Origin: CAZFDE01 sp964517795 | Lineage (GTDB): Bacteria > Planctomycetota > Phycisphaerae > Sedimentisphaerales > Anaerobacaceae | Assembly: GCA_964517795.1 (NCBI GenBank) | Contig: CAZFDE010000030.1 | Location: 1 to 32,444 of the forward strand | DNA length: 32,444 nt | Direction: 5' to 3' | Shown here: piece by piece, positions 14,754-22,003 of the stretch | Layout of the letters: the number at the start of each line of letters is the position of its first letter | Position numbering within the stretch: position 1 is the stretch's first letter | Translations under genes and position numbers: made by a program | Notes under the pieces: model-generated | Told to the model about the DNA's origin: nothing | The model's input: the letters and a program-made list of their open reading frames with translations, nothing else | Databases searched by the model: none

Positions 14754-15806
14754 TCAAGTTTTTTCCGGTAATCTCAGTTTTTCTCGCGATACGGCATCAA
14801 AGATACGCGGTGGTTGCTCGGGGAAACCCGTTCGGGCAGACAAATATGCGGCATCATAAAATGCCATGTGTTTGAGATGATCGGTGATTAAACTTGGGAT
14901 GACCGGTTGTTTCTGCCCAAAGCATAAAGCCATTTGCTTCAAAAATTCAAGATTGTCTTCACGATTGCGATTTTCCCAATTTGCTTGCTGAATGATCCGG
15001 CCCTGCCGATCGGATATCTGAGATGAACTCTTAGATAAATGTACAATAAATTGATCGGTCTGAAATCGAATCGTTTGTGTCGCCGGACCCGATGAATCGG
15101 CAGCAAAAACAGTACCCGTCAGGCGGTCGTCGAATCGGCAAGTCACGATTGCCGTATTCTCAGTTAAATACCGTCTCTGTTTGCGGTCATGGGCTTTATT
15201 CGACATCATGCTGAAGACCTGCTGGGGCAACGGCCAAAACGTCAAAAGCATATCAACCAGCGGATAGGCTTCATGTAATAAAACGCCGCCGCCCGCTAAT
15301 TCCGGATCACAGGACCAGGAATCTGTGTGTGTTCGATAAAATTGGAAATGTGCCTGTATCCAGGCGATTGACTCGTATTGATGTTCAGCCAAAAATTCTT
15401 CGATAAATTTAAATGCACGTGAAAATCGCCAAGGGCAGTATACTATAAACATGACCTTATTTTCATCGGCCCAATTTGACAATTCAAGCATCTCGTTGAA
15501 ATCCCGGGCGACCGGTGGAATTTTTAGAATATGGCATTTATTATGAATCGCCGCTTTGAGGTGATCGATGCAATGGCAGGTTGGCAAGGCCACAAAAAGA
15601 CAGTCCGGGGATTGCTGGACAAGCAGTTGGCGATAATCGTCATAATAGTCGCAACTTAACTGTTTTGCCATTTTTTCGGCATGTCCATTTTGTTCGTCAG
15701 CGATTGCGCAAATGTCATAGTGGCCCGATTTTATAGCGGCTTCAATCACAGGAATCGACAGGGTGTTAATTCCCATTACAGCTAATTTTAGTTTATTATC
15801 ATTCAT
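14754..15806 (-). CDS. Gfo/Idh/MocA-like protein with degraded signature motifs
   Basis: The fold is recognisable: an N-terminal Rossmann half (LKLAVMGINTLSIPVIEAAI, then ICAIADEQNG and DCLFVALPTCHCIDHLKAAI) and a C-terminal alpha/beta half with GGGVLLHEAYPLVDMLLTFW. Active family members are NAD(P)-dependent oxidoreductases, often on sugars. Three hallmarks are changed here: the Gly-rich loop reads GINTLS, the EKP motif is replaced by Ile96-Pro97-Pro98, and the usual His of GxHxxD is Pro182. It may be a non-catalytic or ligand-binding relative. The start at 15806 has GGGGGT 6 bases upstream and sits just before the first strand; ATG 15839 overlaps the glyA stop. It is transcribed with glyA. 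The family is likely, activity doubtful. Confidence 0.72.
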   Translation of the reverse strand: MNDNKLKLAVMGINTLSIPVIEAAIKSGHYDICAIADEQNGHAEKMAKQLSCDYYDDYRQLLVQQSPDCLFVALPTCHCIDHLKAAIHNKCHILKIPPVARDFNEMLELSNWADENKVMFIVYCPWRFSRAFKFIEEFLAEHQYESIAWIQAHFQFYRTHTDSWSCDPELAGGGVLLHEAYPLVDMLLTFWPLPQQVFSMMSNKAHDRKQRRYLTENTAIVTCRFDDRLTGTVFAADSSGPATQTIRFQTDQFIVHLSKSSSQISDRQGRIIQQANWENRNREDNLEFLKQMALCFGQKQPVIPSLITDHLKHMAFYDAAYLSARTGFPEQPPRIFDAVSREKLRLPEKT

Positions 15807-15831
15807 CCATGAACCCCCATCGTCATACCCT

Positions 15832-17100
15832 TTACTCATTATTTTTAGGCGGTATGATAAAATGTTCCGGTACCGGAAACTGTGAACTGAGTAATAAAAC
15901 TTCTTTTGAAATGGTCTCGATCATGGTTTCATTGTCGATGTTCTCGGCGACCTGATGAATAAATCCGGCAATTTGTCGGGCCTGGTCTTCTTTCATGCCC
16001 CGTGTTGTCATTGCCGGCGTCCCTAATCTTAGGCCGCTGGGATTAAACGGAGGGGCCGGATCATTGGGAACGGAATTGTAATTGGTGACAATCCGCGCGC
16101 GATCCAGGGCTTTGGCCAGTTTTTTGCCGGGGATGTTTTTATTTCTCAGATCGATCAGGATTAAATGGTTGTCTGTGCCGCCGGATACCAGGTTAAAATC
16201 GAATTCCATGAGCGTCTCGGCCAGGGCGGCGGCATTCTTTTTAATCTGTCCGGCATAGGCGATAAACTCGGGTGTATTGGCCTCGGCCAATGCCACCGCA
16301 ATAGCAGTGACGGTATGCAGGTGCGGGCCGCCTTGTAAGCCGGGAAAGACGGATTTATCCACCCTTTCTGCATGATCTTTTTTGCACAGTAACATACCGC
16401 CGCGCGGCCCGCGCAGGGTTTTGTGTGTTGTTGTCGATACGATATCGGCATGGGGAACCGGGCTGGGATGTATCCCGGCGACTACCAGTCCTGCAATATG
16501 TGCGATGTCACTGACATGATAAGCACCGACTGATTTTGCAATATTGCCAAACGCCTCGAAGTCAATTTCTCGCGGATAGGCCGTCGCTCCGGAAACGATC
16601 AGCTTAGGCTTGTGTTTTTTCGCTAACTGTTCAATCTGGTCATAATCAAATCGGCCCGTTTCGGGATCGACCGTATATTGAACGGAATTGAAAATCTTAC
16701 CGGAAACGCTGACTTTCCAGCCGTGGGTAAGGTGGCCGCCATGGGGCAGCGAAAGTCCCATAATGGTGTCGCCGGGTTCAACCAGGGCTAAATATGCGGC
16801 TAAATTAGCAACCGAGCCGGAATACGGCTGGACATTGGCATGGTCCGCTTTGAATACCTCTTTCGCTCTTTTTTGGGCCGTTAACTCGATCAGGTCGGTA
16901 ACCTGCTGACCTTCGTAATAGCGTTTATTGGGGTAGCCCTCCGCATATTTATTGGTCAGACAACTTCCGGTTGCCTGCATTACGGCCTTGGAAACATAAT
17001 TTTCCGAAGGAATTAGCCGAATGGCACCGCTTTGGCGAACGGCTTCCTGACGGATCAACTCGAATATCTGCGGATCGTACTGCTCAAGCGCTGAAACCAT
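15832..17100 (-). CDS. glyA: Serine hydroxymethyltransferase
   Basis: GlyA interconverts serine and glycine with tetrahydrofolate, supplying one-carbon units in the cytoplasm. The 422 residues show the full family pattern: LIPSENYVSKAVMQATGSCL, YAEGYPNKRYYEG (about 52-64), LSLPHGGHLTHGW, the DIAHIAGLV segment, and VSTTTHKTLRGPRGG with Lys227 as the PLP lysine. RLGTPAMTTRGM lies near the end. The length is normal. An SD (GGAG) lies 10 bases upstream, and a promoter candidate lies at 17140-17168. A Gfo/Idh-like gene follows closely, so the two probably share a transcript. Confidence 0.97.
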   Translation of the reverse strand: MVSALEQYDPQIFELIRQEAVRQSGAIRLIPSENYVSKAVMQATGSCLTNKYAEGYPNKRYYEGQQVTDLIELTAQKRAKEVFKADHANVQPYSGSVANLAAYLALVEPGDTIMGLSLPHGGHLTHGWKVSVSGKIFNSVQYTVDPETGRFDYDQIEQLAKKHKPKLIVSGATAYPREIDFEAFGNIAKSVGAYHVSDIAHIAGLVVAGIHPSPVPHADIVSTTTHKTLRGPRGGMLLCKKDHAERVDKSVFPGLQGGPHLHTVTAIAVALAEANTPEFIAYAGQIKKNAAALAETLMEFDFNLVSGGTDNHLILIDLRNKNIPGKKLAKALDRARIVTNYNSVPNDPAPPFNPSGLRLGTPAMTTRGMKEDQARQIAGFIHQVAENIDNETMIETISKEVLLLSSQFPVPEHFIIPPKNNE

Positions 17101-17139
17101 ATTTGATTATCTCCATAACAAAACCGGGTTTTTATACGA

Positions 17140-17168
17140 TATATACCAGAGAAGTACTGCTGAGACAA
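17140..17168 (-). promoter_or_regulatory. Putative glyA promoter
   Basis: On the minus strand TTGTCT (17168-17163), 17 bases and TATATA (17145-17140) precede glyA, with a start expected near 17133. A 13-base palindrome (AAAACC-G-GGTTTT, 17120-17132) begins right at that point and could be an operator or a small leader hairpin. The oppositely directed promoter at 17179 is only 10 bases away, back to back. Confidence 0.5.
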
Positions 17169-17178
17169 GACTTTATTA

Positions 17179-17206
17179 TTGACGATTTTCAACCGAATGA
17201 TACAAT
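17179..17206 (+). promoter_or_regulatory. Putative promoter of the TPR protein gene
   Basis: TTGACG (17179-17184), a 16-base spacer and TACAAT (17201-17206) give a good sigma-70 match. The leader would be about 30 bases. It may also feed the downstream plus-strand run, although rpsT and efp have their own candidates. Confidence 0.55.
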
Positions 17207-17242
17207 AGGTATTTCAGGTAGAATTTTACCGAACGTCTTAAC

Positions 17243-19315
17243 ATGAAGAGTGAGCAACACTTAAACAATATGAAAAAAGCGGCCGGTTTCTTTGCCCAGG
17301 CCCATCAGCAGGGTGAGCGCAAAGAATTCAACAAGGCGATCGAGTTGTATATGCAGGGCCTTGAACATGCCCCCGATGCGGTCCAGCAGGGGCATATCGA
17401 ATTGCGGGAAATGGCCTTGCTGCGCCAAATGGAAGGCGCAGAACCGCCCACTGAACAGCAGAAGCAACGACTGGAGCGTGCACGGAATCCCAAAGAACGA
17501 ATGCTGGCGGCTGAATATTTGCTTTCCAAAGATCCCGGCCATACCGCATACGCGGAGGCAATGCTTGAATCTGCGATTGCCGCAGGTTTCCGTCGAACGG
17601 CAAATTGGATCGCGGATCTGATCTTTTTAGCCAACAATAATGCTAAGAACCCATCGCCGCGATTGTATATGGTTTTAGCAGAAGCCTATGAGTCGATTGA
17701 ACGGTATGACCGGGCGATCGCTGCCGGTAAATGGGCATTGAAGACAAAGCCTGATTCTGATAAAATAAAGCACCTTTTGAATCGGCTGGCCGCAAATTTT
17801 AAGCAGCATCAGCAAACCGGTGAACAATTAGGCCGGTCCGGAACGTTTGATGCGTTGGATTCACAGAGTGGTGTATCGGCGGTTCAGGGCAAAGAATCCG
17901 AAATAAAGCAGCGTGAAAGGGATGACATGGCAAAACAAATTGATCCGACAACGGAAAAAGCGTTGGCTTTCTTTTCGAAGGGCATCAAAGTCGCCCAAAC
18001 CGGCAATTATGATTATGCGATCGATCTGTTTATTGACGGACTTCGCTGTACGCCGGATGCCGTTCAGGATGGCCATGTGAAATTGAGGGAGCTGGCATTG
18101 GCTCGGCAGGTGAAAGGGGGTAAAAAACCCTCGATGTCAGAGCGAATGAAGCGAATGCGAGGCAAAACGCCATTAGAGCAAATGATCAATGCCGAGTATT
18201 TGTTTTCCAAAGATCCCGACCATTTGCCATACGGTGAAGCGATGTTGAAGGGGGCGATTTCAGGGGGATTTACCCGGACCGCCAAGTGGATTGCGGATTT
18301 GATCTTTCAGGCGAATAATGCATCAGAAAAAAAATCGTTCAGCACCTATATATTACTCAAGGATGCCTATACCAATCTGGAATTATATGACCATGCGCTG
18401 GCGGCCTGTCAATGGGCGCTGAAGCTCAAACCCAAAGACGGTGACCTGGCCGAAGAATATAAAAATCTCTCGGCGGAATTGGCTGTTTCCAGAGGAAAAT
18501 ACGACCAGGAGGGTGATTTTCGAAAATCGATTAAAGATCGTGAAGCACAGGAGCTTTTACATGCCCAGGAAGGCATGGTCAAAAGTGAGGATCAGCGCAT
18601 GACGGTTGTCAAAGCGGCCCGTAAACAATATAAAGACAATCCGACGTCTGTTCAAAATGTGATGAATCTGGTCGATGTCCTGGTCGATCAGCAAACCGAG
18701 GAAGCCGACGAAGAGGCAACCAAGGTTCTGGAGAGTGCTTATCAGAAGACACGTGAATTCAATTTCAAACAGAAACAGGGGGAGGTCCGCATCAAGTCGA
18801 TCAAGCGTCGATTGCGGCAAACACGATCAGCCGCCATGGCGGATCCGGCAGATGAAAGTGCGAAATCGCTTGTGGGAAAGTTAGCCAATCAGTTGCTCAA
18901 GGCCGAGCTTGAATATTATCGTCGGTGCAGCGAACATAATCCAACCGATCTCAATCTAAAGTACGAATATGGCATTCGCCTGATGCAAAACAAACAGTAT
19001 GATGAGGCGATCCCTCAATTTCAGCAATCCCAGCACAATCCCCGGCGGCGAATTTCATCGATGAACAATATCGGCAAGTGCTTTCTTATGAAAGCGTGGG
19101 TGGATGATGCGATCGATGTCTTGCTGCAAGCAATCGAATCATACGAGAACGATCAGGATGTGATTGGCAAGGAAATGCGGTATAATTTGGCCCGATCGTA
19201 CGAGCAGAAGGGCGAAAAAGACCAGGCATTGGATATTTACCGCAAAATCGCCCAAATTGACTTCAATTACAAGGATGTCCGCCAGCGGGTGGCAAAATTA
19301 AGGCAGGGTACTTGA
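17243..19315 (+). CDS. TPR-type repeat protein formed by fusion of a tandem duplication
   Basis: The 690-residue protein has no signal peptide. Residues about 12-187 and 239-413 are two diverged copies of one domain at a constant offset of 227. Examples are PDAVQQGHIELREMALLRQ (44-62) against PDAVQDGHVKLRELALARQ (271-289), and WIADLIFLANN (122-132) against WIADLIFQANN (349-359). A charged stretch follows (about 425-540), then ordinary TPR-like repeats to the end (LMQNKQYDEAIPQFQQS, NLARSYEQKGEKDQALDIYR). TPR domains mediate protein-protein contacts; the specific partner is unknown. Met229 has an SD-like AAAGGG upstream and could serve as an internal start (17927). The N-terminal ATG has no clear SD. 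The stop overlaps the rpsT promoter. It is probably a cytoplasmic scaffold. Confidence 0.8.
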   Translation: MKSEQHLNNMKKAAGFFAQAHQQGERKEFNKAIELYMQGLEHAPDAVQQGHIELREMALLRQMEGAEPPTEQQKQRLERARNPKERMLAAEYLLSKDPGHTAYAEAMLESAIAAGFRRTANWIADLIFLANNNAKNPSPRLYMVLAEAYESIERYDRAIAAGKWALKTKPDSDKIKHLLNRLAANFKQHQQTGEQLGRSGTFDALDSQSGVSAVQGKESEIKQRERDDMAKQIDPTTEKALAFFSKGIKVAQTGNYDYAIDLFIDGLRCTPDAVQDGHVKLRELALARQVKGGKKPSMSERMKRMRGKTPLEQMINAEYLFSKDPDHLPYGEAMLKGAISGGFTRTAKWIADLIFQANNASEKKSFSTYILLKDAYTNLELYDHALAACQWALKLKPKDGDLAEEYKNLSAELAVSRGKYDQEGDFRKSIKDREAQELLHAQEGMVKSEDQRMTVVKAARKQYKDNPTSVQNVMNLVDVLVDQQTEEADEEATKVLESAYQKTREFNFKQKQGEVRIKSIKRRLRQTRSAAMADPADESAKSLVGKLANQLLKAELEYYRRCSEHNPTDLNLKYEYGIRLMQNKQYDEAIPQFQQSQHNPRRRISSMNNIGKCFLMKAWVDDAIDVLLQAIESYENDQDVIGKEMRYNLARSYEQKGEKDQALDIYRKIAQIDFNYKDVRQRVAKLRQGT

Positions 19316-19339
19316 CAATCCCCGCAAAATCTGCATAAT
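19312..19339 (+). promoter_or_regulatory. Putative rpsT promoter overlapping the upstream stop codon
   Basis: TTGACA (19312-19317) contains the TGA stop of the TPR gene (19313-19315). A 16-base spacer and CATAAT (19334-19339) follow. The leader to the rpsT ATG would be about 50 bases. Confidence 0.6.
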
Positions 19340-19396
19340 TATGTGTTTTTGAAGATTAAAGCAAATTAATCATTAAACTTGTTTACAGGAGAACAG

Positions 19397-19672
19397 ATGG
19401 CTCATTCATTGTCAGCCAAGAAACGTGTTCGGCAAAATGCCAAGCGCAGAACGATTAACCGCGCCCGGAAAAGTCAGGTAAAGACCCAGATCAAGCATTT
19501 CGAGGAAGCCCTGGCGGCCGGAGATGTCGAAAAAGCCCAGCAGGAATACAAACTGGTAGCACAGAAACTGGATAAAACCGCAGCAACCAGCACAATGCAC
19601 AAAAACACCGCAGCCCGAAAGAAATCCCGGCTGGCCGCAAAACTCAATCAATTAGCAGCTCAGAAAGGGTGA
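19397..19672 (+). CDS. rpsT: 30S ribosomal protein bS20
   Basis: The 91-residue basic protein begins MAHSLSAKKRVRQNAKRRTI, the typical bS20 N-terminus, and carries the conserved TSTMHKNTAARKKSRLAAKL helix near the end. It binds 16S rRNA in the small subunit. AGGAG lies 5 bases before the ATG at 19397, which decides this start over an upstream in-frame TTG. It is 4 bases ahead of a glycosidase gene, an unusual neighbour for a ribosomal protein. A separate promoter lies at 19312-19339. Confidence 0.97.
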   Translation: MAHSLSAKKRVRQNAKRRTINRARKSQVKTQIKHFEEALAAGDVEKAQQEYKLVAQKLDKTAATSTMHKNTAARKKSRLAAKLNQLAAQKG

Positions 19673-19676
19673 TTAT

Positions 19677-21950
19677 ATGCTGAATCGTTCAATCGGCAGG
19701 GCAAAGCAAAAACGGAATGGCTTGCTTGTTCTTTTTTGTTTTGTCCTGTTTTTTTCATATTCGCTTCACGCCTCTAATCCCGACTGGCCCGAATTACTCA
19801 ATCAGTACAATGTAACATGGGACAGCCCCGGCAGCGATTCTTCGGATTCGATGCCGCTGGGTAACGGCGATGTCGGGCTGAATGTCTGGGTGGAGCAAAA
19901 CGGCGACCTTTTATTTTATCTCTCAAAGACAGATAGTTGGGGTGATTACGGCCGCCTGCTCAAGTTGACGAAAGTCCGGATTGCGTTGGACCCTAATCCT
20001 TTTATCGAAAACAAACCGTTCCAGCAAACGCTTAAGCTCATCGAGGGTAAGATCGGGATCTTAGCCGGAGCAGATGCGTCCAAAGTAGCGATCGACGTGT
20101 GGGCGGATGCCAATCGTAATGTCGTTAATATCCGGATGCAGTCCAAGAAAGAATTCGATATTCAGGTGAGTGTCGAACCGTGGCGTACCGAACCGCGTGC
20201 GCCGCTGGAATGGGAAGGGCACAGCTTATTTGGTTTATGGGGCTGGCCCGAACCGATCATTTTCCAGCCGGATACCATCTTATCAAAACCGGAACAGATC
20301 CTTTTTTGTCATCGCAATAAAAAATCGATTTATCCGAGGGTGCTCAAAAATCAGCACATGGAAAGTTTGCTGGAAAAATTTGACGATCCGCTGATCAACC
20401 TTACATTTGGTGCATCGATCCAATCCGAACAGCTTGATAAAAAAGATGACACCACATTAATTTCTAAAAAGACATCTACGGATTACCTGATTCGAATCTA
20501 TCCGTTGACAGCCCAGACGGATACACTCGAACAGTGGCAGCAGCAGCTTGAATCGCATATCAAGAAGGTAGAATCAGTATCCCTTCAACGTGCCTGGCGG
20601 GACCATCAAAAATGGTGGCATGATTTCTGGCAGCGGAGCTACATTTTTATCAGCGGCTCAGAAGAAGCCGAAATTGTCACCCGCGGCTATACGCTCCAGC
20701 GGTTTATTAATGCCTGCGGGGGGCGCGGCAAATTCCCTATCAAATTCAACGGCTCGATTTTCACCGTTGATCCGGTGACCGAACCCAATAAGCCGTTGGA
20801 TGCCGATTACCGTCAATGGGGATCATGTTACTGGTTTCAAAATACCCGTTTGCCGTACTGGTCGATGCTGATGGCCGGCGATTACGACCTGATGCAGCCC
20901 TTATTCAAGATGTATATGGATGCCTTGCCGCTGGCGACAGCGCGCACGCGGGTTTATTACCATCATCCGGGGGCTTTTTTCCCAGAAACAATGCATTTCT
21001 GGGGGACAAATAACGATTCGGATTTCGGGTGGAATAATCCCGGATTCGAACCGACCAATCCGTACATCCGCTACTACTGGTCCGGTAGTTTGGAACTGAT
21101 CACCATGATGCTGGATTATTATGATTTTACTCAAGATAAGGCATTTCTTAACCAAACCCTTGTTCCATTTGCAGAGAAGATTCTCGATTTTTATGCGCAT
21201 CATTACCCGACCGATGCGAACGGTCTGATTCGATTCGAACCGGCTCAGGCATTAGAAACATGGCAAAAAGCGGTCAATCCGCTGCCGATCGTAGCCGGTC
21301 TGCGCTTTGTTGTACCGCAACTGTGCGAATTGCCGGGGATCAGTAAGTCACTTCGAAACCAATGGCGGCAATTACAGGAGAAACTGCCGCCCATACCGAT
21401 CGAAGAAATAGACGGGCAGAAAAAGTTAGTGCCCGGAGAAATTTACGAAGACCGCAAAAATATGGAAAATGCCGAGCTTTACGCGATCTTTCCGTATCGT
21501 CATTACGGTCTGACCCGCCCGAACATCGAGATCGCCAAGGCGGCTTTTGAAAAACGAATTTTCAAGGGCACCGGTGGGTGGTTTCAGGATTCGCTGATGG
21601 CGGCATTGCTGGGTAATATGGAATTGGCCAAAGAATATGTGGTCAAGAATTTCTCGACCAAACATGAGCATAGCCGATTCCCGGCGTTCTGGGGGCCGAA
21701 CTACGACTGGATTCCCGATCAGGATCACGGCTGCGTAACGATGGTGGCTCTGCAGCGGATGCTGATGCAATATGATGATGAAGAAATCCTGCTGCTGCCT
21801 GCCTGGCCCAAAGAATGGGATGTTACATTCAAACTTCATGCCCCCGGCCAAACAACGGTTCAGGGGGTTTATCAAAACGGTGAAATAACCGATTTGACAG
21901 TCGATCCGGTCGCACGCAAGAAAACCCTTTCCAAATGCCAGCCGAAGTAA
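19677..21950 (+). CDS. Secreted DUF5703-domain glycoside hydrolase-like protein
   Basis: A signal peptide (long basic start, core LLVLFCFVLFFSYSL, cut near HAS-N, residue 33) directs export. Residues 54-100 carry SSDSMPLGNGDVGLNVWVEQ and LLFYLSKTDSWGDYGRLLKL, which I recognise as the DUF5703 N-terminal domain. The rest looks like an (alpha/alpha)6 six-hairpin glycosidase, with WGSCYWFQNTRLPYWSMLMA, FFPETMHFWGTNNDSDFGW, YYWSGSLELITMMLDYYDF and a final beta region (LLLPAWPKEWDVTFKLHAPG). This architecture is related to GH95/GH65-like enzymes, so a polysaccharide-derived sugar is the likely substrate, which I cannot name. It starts 4 bases after rpsT and precedes rnr by 53 bases. The odd company suggests insertion into a housekeeping run. 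Confidence 0.8.
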   Translation: MLNRSIGRAKQKRNGLLVLFCFVLFFSYSLHASNPDWPELLNQYNVTWDSPGSDSSDSMPLGNGDVGLNVWVEQNGDLLFYLSKTDSWGDYGRLLKLTKVRIALDPNPFIENKPFQQTLKLIEGKIGILAGADASKVAIDVWADANRNVVNIRMQSKKEFDIQVSVEPWRTEPRAPLEWEGHSLFGLWGWPEPIIFQPDTILSKPEQILFCHRNKKSIYPRVLKNQHMESLLEKFDDPLINLTFGASIQSEQLDKKDDTTLISKKTSTDYLIRIYPLTAQTDTLEQWQQQLESHIKKVESVSLQRAWRDHQKWWHDFWQRSYIFISGSEEAEIVTRGYTLQRFINACGGRGKFPIKFNGSIFTVDPVTEPNKPLDADYRQWGSCYWFQNTRLPYWSMLMAGDYDLMQPLFKMYMDALPLATARTRVYYHHPGAFFPETMHFWGTNNDSDFGWNNPGFEPTNPYIRYYWSGSLELITMMLDYYDFTQDKAFLNQTLVPFAEKILDFYAHHYPTDANGLIRFEPAQALETWQKAVNPLPIVAGLRFVVPQLCELPGISKSLRNQWRQLQEKLPPIPIEEIDGQKKLVPGEIYEDRKNMENAELYAIFPYRHYGLTRPNIEIAKAAFEKRIFKGTGGWFQDSLMAALLGNMELAKEYVVKNFSTKHEHSRFPAFWGPNYDWIPDQDHGCVTMVALQRMLMQYDDEEILLLPAWPKEWDVTFKLHAPGQTTVQGVYQNGEITDLTVDPVARKKTLSKCQPK

Positions 21951-21960
21951 GATAATATAC

Positions 21961-21992
21961 AAACGCTTTTGATCAATAAGCTCAAAGCGTTT
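21961..21992 (+). promoter_or_regulatory. Hairpin directly upstream of the rnr ribosome-binding site
   Basis: AAACGCTTT and AAAGCGTTT form a perfect 9-bp stem with a 14-base loop. AAAGGTAAC and the rnr ATG follow within 11 bases. No T-run follows on the plus strand, so this is more likely a leader structure affecting translation or RNA processing than a terminator. Confidence 0.4.
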
Positions 21993-22003
21993 AAAGGTAA
22001 CAC

